NCBI GenBank assembly: GCA_003641465.1
Contig: QNAJ01000119.1
Span: 1-5,365, forward strand
From: Verrucomicrobiota bacterium
GTDB lineage: Bacteria > Verrucomicrobiota > Kiritimatiellia > B70-G9
Length of the DNA: 5,365 nucleotides
Direction of reading: 5' to 3'
Shown here: piece after piece, positions 1-5,365 of the stretch
Layout: each line of letters begins with the position of its first letter
How positions within the stretch are numbered: the stretch's first letter is position 1
Made by a program: the position numbers and the translations under genes
The notes under the pieces: generated by a model
Told to the model about the DNA's origin: nothing
The model's input: the letters and a program-made list of their open reading frames with translations, nothing else
Databases searched by the model: none

Positions 1-73
1 GGCTGATCGGCTGGCGGAGCTCGAGCCCATCCTGCCTGTGCAGGTCCTGAAGCGGATCCGTGAAAAGGCCTGA
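1..73 (+). CDS. C-terminal fragment of an unidentified plus-strand gene
   Basis: The second forward frame is open from the window edge to a TGA at 71-73, giving 23 complete codons. The residues begin ADRLAELEPIL and end LKRIREKA, a charged amphipathic helix typical of a protein C-terminus. The other two forward frames stop early (TGA at 4-6 and at 48-50). It would converge on the kinase gene, whose stop codon lies 17 bases further on, a normal spacing for tail-to-tail genes. The fragment is too short to name a family, and no function is proposed. The alternative is that this is just intergenic DNA that happens to be open for 70 bases. Confidence 0.5.
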   Translation, partial: ADRLAELEPILPVQVLKRIREKA

Positions 74-90
74 CCGGGCAAGCACAAACG

Positions 91-3000
91 TCAACGCGTC
101 CACTTGATCATGAAGGGATTGCGAGCCTCTGGAGCAGCGTCGCAGCTCCAGCCGCTGGACGCGAAAACCTTGGGCCCCTCACGCAGTTTCGGAACCGGAC
201 TTAAGAAATTGGTATAGTTGCACGGCGTCCCATCCACCCATAACAGCTTCCCCCCGCGCCGCACCAATCCCATCCAGAACCAGCATCCGCGCGGAAAAAG
301 CGATGCCACAAACTCGTTCTCTTCCGCGTCGCGGATGACCAGCAGATCCCCGCCCAGCTGACGGGCGATCCGGCGGGCATCATCCCAGCTCACGTAGAGT
401 GGGACATAGACGTACTCCGCATTCCGGAACTTGTGCGCGAGCTCTCGGATAAGGCTCTGATTGCCGCGCCGTACCGCCAGCAGCACTTCTACCTCGCGGG
501 CGTGATGCACGTACCGGAAATCACGGGCCCACGCATTTCTCAGCCATTCCAGGTCTCTTTCCGGAATCGAATCAGCCTCGAAATGAAACGTGTACGGGGG
601 GCGCATGGCTATCTTGTGGAAGCGCTTCAGAGGGTTGCCGGCACACAGCAGGATGGAAAGCGGCAGATCGGACAATACGTCCACATCTTCTATCCGATTC
701 CAGTTACAGCACAACACCGACAAGGCCGTCCCCTTCAACGGGCTCACATCCTCCACCAGATTCCCGGCACAATGCAACGTAGTCAGTCGCAACCCCTTCA
801 GGGGACTGAGCGATACGATGCTGTTGTAGTTGCAATGCAGCACGCGCAGCGGCAGCTCAGACAGGGGCGACAGGTCGTCTATGAGATTGCCATCGCAGTA
901 AAGCGTCGCCAGCGGCATCCCGCGCAGCGGCTCAAGGCTCCGGAGACCGCAATTGCTGCAGCACAGCCAGGAAAGCCTGGTCTTCTCCAAGGATTTCAGG
1001 GTTCCCACCGGATTCCCTGCAACGTTCAGCAGTCCAAGCGGAGCGCTCCTCAGGGGTTCCAGACTGCGGATACGGCAGTCTTCGCAGATCAGCGTATGAA
1101 GTCTCATCTCCGCCAAAGGTGATAGATCATAGATCGGGTTCGCACTGCAATCCAGGAACTCCAGAGGCAGGGAACGAAGCGGCTCGAGCGACCCGATATT
1201 GTTGCCCGCACAATGCAGACTGCGCACCGGCAGCCCCTCAAGCGGAGACAGATCGCTGATACCGCACTCCGAGATGTCAATCTCAAGCCCATCACCCTGG
1301 ATACCGATGGTGAAATCTTCCGTACCCCACGCCTCCGCCAGCTTGCGGCGGATTTCGGGGAGGCGCTCCTGCAGGCGCATGCGCCGGGTACTGACACGAT
1401 ATCCGTGACGCGCCCGCCTCCGACGCTGTTCGTCCGGAACCGACTCGATCACTTCAGCAAACAGGTCGCGCGCGGTCTGGTATCTCCCCTTCAGCAACTG
1501 CTGTTCTGCCAGTTCCAGGATGTCTCTGGTCCACGGTGACCCACGCGTATATACCCGAATCGATCGATAATTGATCGCTGTCCGCCATGTCTGCAGTCCG
1601 ATTGCGGTCCGCCCCGCTCCCGAAAGCGGCTCAGGGTCCTCCACAGCGAAGATCTCCTGACCGTCCACCTCCATTCGCAGCAGGCTGCCTACTGCTTCAC
1701 ACACAACGCGGTATATCCGTCCCTCGTTCAGGGGGGAATCCGGCTTGCTCCAGAGCCGCTGGCTGGCCCTGAGAAGAACATCCATTGTATTCTCGTAGCC
1801 GCCGAACTTGAACTCGTAACCGGTCTGTGGGATCGCCAGCTCGGAACCAGCTTCTTCCAGGCCCCGGATAAAACAGCCCACATCATCAAGGTACGGTCCT
1901 TCCAGTTGGCACTCAAATTCTATGCGGACGTCGCCCCGGACCTTTTTGCGGAAAAGCAGCACCTGTCTTTCCCCACCGAACAACCGCAGAACCCCTTTTC
2001 TCCATTCGTAGCTGCAACCTAAGGGCTTCCAGCGTCTCAAGAAGGTGTTGTCCTCGAATTCCTCCCGGGCCATCAGGTTCCACGCCCGGCCTTCGAGCCA
2101 TGCGCCTATTTCTTCCCGCAGTCTGCGCACCGATTCCTGACGCCGCCCCGGATCAACCGAGAGGGCACGCATGCAAACCTCAGACAGATAATCGGGTACA
2201 CGACCATCGGGCATGTGCGGCAGTGCCCGCCCCTCCGCGGCCAGCTGTTCTGCCCTCTCGGCGGGTGGCACGATCTCGCCCGCCAGTACCTTGCGAATCA
2301 CCTCGTGGACATCCTTGCCGGAAACCGGCGGACGCAGTACCAGGATGGAATACAGAACCGCGCCCAGCGAGTAGATGTCCGCGGCGAACCCCGCCTCCCG
2401 ACCACGCTCACGAACCATCTCGGGAGCCATGAATCCTGGAGTACCAAGCACCCTTCCGCTCATCGTACGGAATCCGGTCTCCACGCGATCGGTCTTCACC
2501 ATCAAGTCCCCGGCGATCTCTCCGGCGTCCGCGGCGTAACGGGTATCCACAGGCGGTGCCTCAGCCATTTCCGGCGTAAGGACTTTTGCCAGACCCCAGT
2601 CCATCACCACGACCTCCCCGTAATCTCCCACAATAATGTTCTCCGGTTTGAGATCCCGGTGAACCACCCGGCGCGAGTGGGCAAAGCTTATCGCATCGCA
2701 AACGTGGCAGAAGATTTCCAGCATTCGCCGCAAAGGGAAACGAGCCAGGAGCCGCCGCCCCTCATCATTCCCATTCCGGATACCCTCCAGAATGTCCGCC
2801 AGCGTCAGCCCCTTCATATACTTCATGGTGTAATAGGCGTTGCCCTCGGGATCACATCCCAGCTCATAGAACGGAATGATGTTGGGATGTTCCAATTGAG
2901 AGGTGATCTGAGCCTCTTCGATGAAACGCAGGAAGTCCTGTTCGTCCATATCTTCGTATTTGGGAAGGATCTTGATAGCAACAACTCGGCGGGAATTCTT

Positions 3001-3207
3001 GTCCTTCGCCAAACGGACAACGCCCATTCCTCCCTCGGCGATCACGTCCCCGATCTCGTACTTGTGCCAGCCGTCCTGAAGCCGTCCCACCGAAGTGAAT
3101 CTTACCGGTCCTTCACCTGCACCCACCTCAGCGCGACGGGTGCTTTTCCGCACCATAGATTCCAGCTTCTCCCTTACCGTCTTCTTCTTTTTCTTCTTCG
3201 CCGACAT
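91..3207 (-). CDS. Multidomain Ser/Thr protein kinase (kinase, ConA-like sandwich, LRR, C-type-lectin-like)
   Basis: Hanks-type Ser/Thr kinase of 1038 residues that should transfer phosphate from ATP to protein Ser/Thr. A poly-lysine N-terminus (residues 4-9) precedes the kinase domain at about 50-371. Visible motifs are the glycine loop AEGGMGVV (57-64), VAIK with K79, alpha-C E98, HRDLKPEN (183-190, catalytic D185), DWG for DFG (203-205), GTPGFMAPE (255-263) and D277. All catalytic residues are present, and the HRD arginine suggests activation-loop phosphorylation. Residues 376-556 look like a ConA-like/DUF1080-type beta-sandwich (FGGYENT, 468-474). A TPR-like helical pair follows (about 560-590), then eleven 21-residue leucine-rich repeats (640-870), a helical linker and a C-type-lectin-like domain (about 931-1036: SWDDA, LGGDL, EENEF, FWMGL, WVDG). 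I see no membrane helix or signal peptide, so it is probably cytoplasmic. ATG 3207 is chosen because in-frame TAG and TGA stops lie just upstream; its only purine-rich leader is GGGGGGCGGA. The kinase call is firm; accessory folds are by pattern. Confidence 0.95.
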   Translation of the reverse strand: MSAKKKKKKTVREKLESMVRKSTRRAEVGAGEGPVRFTSVGRLQDGWHKYEIGDVIAEGGMGVVRLAKDKNSRRVVAIKILPKYEDMDEQDFLRFIEEAQITSQLEHPNIIPFYELGCDPEGNAYYTMKYMKGLTLADILEGIRNGNDEGRRLLARFPLRRMLEIFCHVCDAISFAHSRRVVHRDLKPENIIVGDYGEVVVMDWGLAKVLTPEMAEAPPVDTRYAADAGEIAGDLMVKTDRVETGFRTMSGRVLGTPGFMAPEMVRERGREAGFAADIYSLGAVLYSILVLRPPVSGKDVHEVIRKVLAGEIVPPAERAEQLAAEGRALPHMPDGRVPDYLSEVCMRALSVDPGRRQESVRRLREEIGAWLEGRAWNLMAREEFEDNTFLRRWKPLGCSYEWRKGVLRLFGGERQVLLFRKKVRGDVRIEFECQLEGPYLDDVGCFIRGLEEAGSELAIPQTGYEFKFGGYENTMDVLLRASQRLWSKPDSPLNEGRIYRVVCEAVGSLLRMEVDGQEIFAVEDPEPLSGAGRTAIGLQTWRTAINYRSIRVYTRGSPWTRDILELAEQQLLKGRYQTARDLFAEVIESVPDEQRRRRARHGYRVSTRRMRLQERLPEIRRKLAEAWGTEDFTIGIQGDGLEIDISECGISDLSPLEGLPVRSLHCAGNNIGSLEPLRSLPLEFLDCSANPIYDLSPLAEMRLHTLICEDCRIRSLEPLRSAPLGLLNVAGNPVGTLKSLEKTRLSWLCCSNCGLRSLEPLRGMPLATLYCDGNLIDDLSPLSELPLRVLHCNYNSIVSLSPLKGLRLTTLHCAGNLVEDVSPLKGTALSVLCCNWNRIEDVDVLSDLPLSILLCAGNPLKRFHKIAMRPPYTFHFEADSIPERDLEWLRNAWARDFRYVHHAREVEVLLAVRRGNQSLIRELAHKFRNAEYVYVPLYVSWDDARRIARQLGGDLLVIRDAEENEFVASLFPRGCWFWMGLVRRGGKLLWVDGTPCNYTNFLSPVPKLREGPKVFASSGWSCDAAPEARNPFMIKWTR
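598..1290 (-). repeat. Eleven tandem 63-bp units encoding 21-residue leucine-rich repeats
   Basis: Residues 640-870 of the kinase fall into eleven units of exactly 21 residues with no insertion or deletion. The pattern is LxxLxCxxNxIxxLxPLxxLP. The first unit (640-660) is degenerate at its start and the last (850-870, ending HKIAMRP) loses the PL motif, as expected for cap repeats. Ten units begin L or V, and nine of these ten have Cys at position 6. It resembles internalin- or SDS22-type repeats (usually 22 residues), which form a curved solenoid for protein binding. The DNA units are diverged, so this is an old array rather than a recent duplication. Confidence 0.9.
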
Positions 3208-3360
3208 TCCGCCCCCCGTCTTCCCACGTATATCCTAACATACCCGCGCAACCCCGACTCACATATTTCTCCTCAGCCGGGCGGCGATCTTAAGGAAGCA
3301 CACACCATGCCATGGACGCGGTCCGGCCCCCCCACCGGAACCCCTGGCTGCAGCAAACAA
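3208..3360 (-). other. Intergenic leader between the glycosidase-like gene and the kinase gene
   Basis: This 153-base gap separates two genes of the same strand. It contains a run of seven C (3327-3333, seven G on the transcript strand) inside a short imperfect stem (GTCCGG 3321-3326 against CCGGAAC 3335-3341), an 11-base palindrome CCATGCCATGG (3305-3315), and a strong Shine-Dalgarno sequence at 3269-3274. No U-tract follows the stem, so I do not call a terminator. No convincing sigma-70 promoter is visible; TGTTAGGAT close to the kinase start is only a weak extended -10 candidate with no matching -35. Whether the kinase has its own promoter or is co-transcribed cannot be decided. Confidence 0.6.
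3262..3274 (-). promoter_or_regulatory. Strong Shine-Dalgarno GAGGAG followed by a start-stop ATG-TGA
   Basis: On the minus strand GAGGAG (3274-3269) is followed after AAAT by ATG at 3264-3262, and the next codon is TGA. This ATG is in the same frame as the kinase but 57 bases upstream, cut off by that TGA and by a later TAG. From the same site a GTG at 3262 opens a 44-codon frame that runs to 3128 and overlaps the kinase start in another frame. The site may load ribosomes upstream of the kinase or may be a chance purine run. Confidence 0.35.
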
Positions 3361-5244
3361 TCAGAACCAGAAGGGATTAACTTTCAAACGGGCGAGGATA
3401 TACCACGCTGTCGCGCCGACGTGTCCCCTGTGGTAGTACACCCAGTCGGGATTCCCTTCCACGCTGACCTTGAATCCGGTTGTCAGGCCATCACGCGAGG
3501 CTGCCGGCACGGCCCCACTTTTGAGCTGGGCCTTCTCAATCGTCGCGAGCATCCGTTCGTAGATCTCCCCGCGGCCAAGTTGAAGCGCCGCAAGAGCGAG
3601 TTGCGCGGTCCCTTCGTACCAGATACCGTCGCGGTCACGGTTGAAGTCCGCTCCGCCGCCGCATACATGGTGGCTGAGGGCATAGTCAATACATCGCGCA
3701 GCCCCATTAATACCCTCTCCGAACGCCAGGATGCTCCAAGTCTGTACATCCAGGGGAACAACGTTCGTGTTAACCGTGATCCCGTCCGAAAGGGTCCCGG
3801 TCCAAAACTTTCCCTCCGTCTCATCCCACATGGATTCCACGAAGCACTCCGCCTCACGCGCATAGCGAAGCCAAATGCGGTCACCGGTAATCGCAGCCAG
3901 GCGGTAGAAGGCGACCATGAGATCAATATTGTGCTCCGTGGCCTTCCAACCAACTGGCCGCAGGTCACTCTCCCAGCCTTCGACCCCTCCTGTGAACCCA
4001 CCCGGGCCGCGTTCATCACGGCAGACTTCCACTACCCACCGTCCAAGATCCACGGCACACTGCAGATACCGCACATCACCCAGATGACGATGGGCCGCAA
4101 GCAGGGCTAACATCGCCCATGCCACGTTGCCAGCATAGCTGCTGACCGCCATGCGGTCCTCGTATACCTCCTGATCCCGGCAGTCCCAGAAGTTCGGCAA
4201 TCGCGCGACCGGCGCCCCGTTCTTGAGTCCCCACCCCGGGAAGCTCTCCAGGTCGCCACACATGTACGCGTTCCGCAAGCGGACCCCGGAACAACCCCGA
4301 TCATGGTATGCCGCGTAGACCAAGCTCTCGGCAAGTATGCGGGCCCGGCGCAACGAATCCTCTCCGCCTTCGGCAAGAAAAGCAATCAGTGCCACCGCAT
4401 TATCATAGGTAAAGGCGACATTACGCATTATGTTGTCGAATCCTTCCAGAGCTCCATCGGTTTCGAAGCTCGCCATGAACCGCAGATCGTTCGTCCGCGC
4501 CAGATCAATCCAGATATCGTCCAGGTAAAATACCACATCCTCCCGCCCGCGATTTCGGTAGGCGTCCACCACCCACCCGAAGCCCCCAATGACATAGCTT
4601 AGATCTGCCCCCGAAAGGTTTATGGTGTATTGCTTCCACTCCCGGCTCAGCCTGATGAATCCCGTACTTACTTTCGGAAAACTGTCCGGATAACGCCCCA
4701 CCGGCTCAATCGATCGCCCACGGTGGTCCACGCTCCACCCCACTCCACCGCAGAAAAATTCCACGCGCTCTCCCCCATCCCGACCCCGCGCCCAGAAAAC
4801 CAGCTTTTGTGCCCCCCGCAGGTCATAGCCGGCATTCGCCTCGTCACCCCAGTTTTGCCGCGGATATCTATCGCCCGGCCCCATCACTCCATTCAGGAAG
4901 TAGAATCCGCCCCAATGGCAACCGGTGCGCTCATAGCCGCATTCAATTGAAGAACCACCGCTGTGTGCCGTTCCCGTGCAACATACATCCATCCATGCTC
5001 CGGAATCCTCTCCCGGCATGCGTGCCAGGCAGGCGAAATGATTTCCGCCAGCACCTACTTCCGTGTAGATATCAAATCGCCGGTGATATCTATCCATCAT
5101 CCGGCACAGGAACCCAACCGACCGCTTCAGGGGTGAAGCCGGCCCTGCATCCCAGTCCGGCCCCGCATCCGCATGTCCCTTTGCTGCGGCCAGCCACAAG
5201 GCAAGCGCCAGCATTCCGCGCCAAGTGCCCCGTATCCGTGTCAT
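3361..5244 (-). CDS. Exported six-hairpin glycosidase-like protein with N-terminal carbohydrate-binding-like domain
   Basis: Probable secreted or periplasmic protein of 627 residues, likely acting on a poly- or oligosaccharide; substrate and glycoside hydrolase family are not recognisable. The chosen ATG gives a classic signal peptide: basic MTRIRGTWRG, hydrophobic MLALALWLAAA, and likely cleavage after KGHA (residue 25). Residues about 60-248 resemble a CBM11-like galactose-binding beta-sandwich (GGFYFLNG 112-119, NWGDEANAGYDL 131-142, LVFWARG 148-154, GGFGWV 220-225, FYLDDIW 239-245). Residues about 257-620 have the helix-pair rhythm of an (alpha/alpha)6 barrel, with acidic motifs YEDRM (361-365), GGFTGGVEGWE (415-425), TEHNIDL (436-442), MWDETEGKFWTGT (472-484), PLDVQTW (497-503) and DFNRDRDGIWYEGTAQ (533-548) that may hold catalytic acids. 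Start choice is uncertain: in-frame GTGs at 5256 and 5307 would add 4 or 21 residues, and none of the three has a well-spaced Shine-Dalgarno. It lies 153 bases upstream of the kinase gene on the same strand. Confidence 0.88.
   Translation of the reverse strand: MTRIRGTWRGMLALALWLAAAKGHADAGPDWDAGPASPLKRSVGFLCRMMDRYHRRFDIYTEVGAGGNHFACLARMPGEDSGAWMDVCCTGTAHSGGSSIECGYERTGCHWGGFYFLNGVMGPGDRYPRQNWGDEANAGYDLRGAQKLVFWARGRDGGERVEFFCGGVGWSVDHRGRSIEPVGRYPDSFPKVSTGFIRLSREWKQYTINLSGADLSYVIGGFGWVVDAYRNRGREDVVFYLDDIWIDLARTNDLRFMASFETDGALEGFDNIMRNVAFTYDNAVALIAFLAEGGEDSLRRARILAESLVYAAYHDRGCSGVRLRNAYMCGDLESFPGWGLKNGAPVARLPNFWDCRDQEVYEDRMAVSSYAGNVAWAMLALLAAHRHLGDVRYLQCAVDLGRWVVEVCRDERGPGGFTGGVEGWESDLRPVGWKATEHNIDLMVAFYRLAAITGDRIWLRYAREAECFVESMWDETEGKFWTGTLSDGITVNTNVVPLDVQTWSILAFGEGINGAARCIDYALSHHVCGGGADFNRDRDGIWYEGTAQLALAALQLGRGEIYERMLATIEKAQLKSGAVPAASRDGLTTGFKVSVEGNPDWVYYHRGHVGATAWYILARLKVNPFWF
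5170..5244 (-). other. Signal-peptide coding segment of the glycosidase-like protein
   Basis: The segment encodes 25 residues: a basic n-region with three Arg, an 11-residue hydrophobic core MLALALWLAAA, and a short polar end KGHA before DAGPD. There is no Cys at the cleavage point, so it fits signal peptidase I rather than a lipoprotein. If translation began at GTG 5307 the n-region would be 31 residues long with six Arg, still compatible with export but unusual. Confidence 0.75.
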
Positions 5245-5314
5245 CTGCAAAGCCACTCCATTTCCCACCCGGTTCCATGCGGACACCCTGAGCAGCCGGG
5301 GTGCCACTGGCTTC

Positions 5315-5329
5315 CATCGTTACCTCCTC
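5315..5329 (-). promoter_or_regulatory. Strong Shine-Dalgarno GAGGAGG with ATG in a frame different from the downstream gene
   Basis: On the minus strand GAGGAGG (5329-5323) is followed after TAACG by ATG (5317-5315), the best initiation signal in the window. This ATG opens a 75-residue frame starting MEASGTPAAQ and ending at 5090, out of frame with the glycosidase-like gene it overlaps. The signal lies 15 bases upstream of the in-frame GTG at 5307, too far for normal use. It could mark a leader peptide, or an indel separating the true start from its gene. Confidence 0.5.
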
Positions 5330-5336
5330 ATTCTGG

Positions 5337-5344
5337 GTGTACAC
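5337..5344. promoter_or_regulatory. 8-bp palindrome GTGTACAC in the leader of the glycosidase-like gene
   Basis: GTGTACAC is a perfect palindrome lying 7 bases upstream of the Shine-Dalgarno GAGGAGG on the transcript strand and 10 bases from the AAGCGCTT palindrome. The symmetry does not extend outward (G against T). It could be part of a regulator site overlapping the transcription start, but no known operator family is matched with confidence. Confidence 0.15.
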
Positions 5345-5352
5345 TGGTATGC

Positions 5353-5364
5353 TAAAGCGCTTGA
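5353..5364. promoter_or_regulatory. Possible LacI-family operator (TAAAGCGCTTGA)
   Basis: A perfect 8-bp palindrome AAGCGCTT (5355-5362) with a central CG, flanked by a matching outer T/A pair, lies 109 bases upstream of the chosen start of the exported glycosidase-like gene. Members of the LacI regulator family, including CcpA, commonly bind palindromes with an AA-N-CG-N-TT type core. The position in front of a sugar-enzyme gene fits. An 8-bp palindrome can arise by chance, and the window ends at this point, so the wider site and promoter cannot be seen. Confidence 0.35.
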
Positions 5365-5365
5365 C

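Noticed and set aside
31..44. Hairpin CCTGC-CTGT-GCAGG as a terminator between the convergent genes
   Set aside because: The stem is only 5 bp, lies inside the coding tail of the plus-strand fragment, and no U-tract follows on either strand.
433..1122. A 229-codon plus-strand open frame opposite the LRR region
   Set aside because: It is in the same codon-aligned antisense register as the frame above and mirrors the repeated LRR codons, giving a Gln/Arg-rich product. The sense strand has a clear protein family.
3220..3245. Promoter for the kinase with TGTTAGGAT as an extended -10
   Set aside because: Only four of six -10 bases match and no -35 element stands at proper spacing. It also lies so near the ATG that almost no leader would remain.
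3305..3315. Palindrome CCATGCCATGG as a regulator site
   Set aside because: It is short, with one-base centre and no match to an operator type I know; chance is likely.
3321..3341. Stem GTCCGG/CCGGAAC with a C7A loop as terminator of the glycosidase-like gene
   Set aside because: The stem is short with a bulge, and the transcript continues with mixed sequence rather than a run of U.
2215..4110. A 631-codon plus-strand open frame spanning parts of both minus-strand genes and the gap between them
   Set aside because: Its codons lie exactly opposite the codons of both minus-strand genes, which share the same register. Stops in that antisense frame need sense codons TTA, CTA or TCA, which are rare here, so the frame stays open by codon bias. 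Its protein is rich in His, Arg and Pro and has no recognisable domain.
5090..5317. The 75-residue minus-strand frame after the strong Shine-Dalgarno, as an independent gene
   Set aside because: Most of it overlaps the signal peptide and mature start of the exported protein, and the product has no family resemblance. The initiation site is reported as a finding, but I do not call a protein-coding gene.
1..5365. CRISPR arrays, insertion sequences, tRNA or rRNA genes
   Set aside because: I saw no spaced direct repeats at the DNA level, no transposase motifs or terminal inverted repeats, and no tRNA or rRNA-like sequence; the only tandem repeat is the protein-level LRR array.

Overview
The window carries two large genes, both read on the minus strand, and the last codons of a third gene entering from the left edge on the plus strand. 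The base composition is moderately GC-rich. The main clue to the host is the kinase: a Ser/Thr kinase with a DWG in place of the DFG motif, fused to a beta-sandwich domain containing an FGGYENT motif, to leucine-rich repeats and to a C-type-lectin-like end. From memory of these families, this combination points to the PVC superphylum (Lentisphaerota, Kiritimatiellota, Verrucomicrobiota or Planctomycetota), probably a free-living carbohydrate degrader or a metagenome-assembled genome. This assignment is inference; there is no rRNA or other marker gene here.

Layout from left to right: (a) 1-73, the C-terminal tail of a plus-strand gene, convergent with the next one; (b) 91-3207, minus, a 1038-residue multidomain Ser/Thr protein kinase; (c) 3208-3360, a 153-base gap holding the kinase leader, with a strong Shine-Dalgarno sequence that belongs to a start-stop ATG-TGA rather than to the kinase start; (d) about 3361-5244, minus, an exported protein with a signal peptide, a carbohydrate-binding-like beta-sandwich domain and a six-hairpin, (alpha/alpha)6-barrel-like glycosidase domain; (e) 5245-5365, the leader of that gene, with a strong Shine-Dalgarno in front of an out-of-frame ATG and two 8-bp palindromes, one of which (AAGCGCTT) resembles the core of LacI-family operators.

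The two minus-strand genes are in the order secreted enzyme, then kinase, and could share a transcript. The enzyme looks like a polysaccharide or oligosaccharide processing protein. The kinase carries two domains with folds often used for sugar binding, so a sugar-linked signalling and degradation pair is conceivable, but nothing in the sequence proves a functional link. I saw no mobile element, CRISPR array, tRNA or rRNA. The long plus-strand open frames opposite the two genes are antisense shadows.
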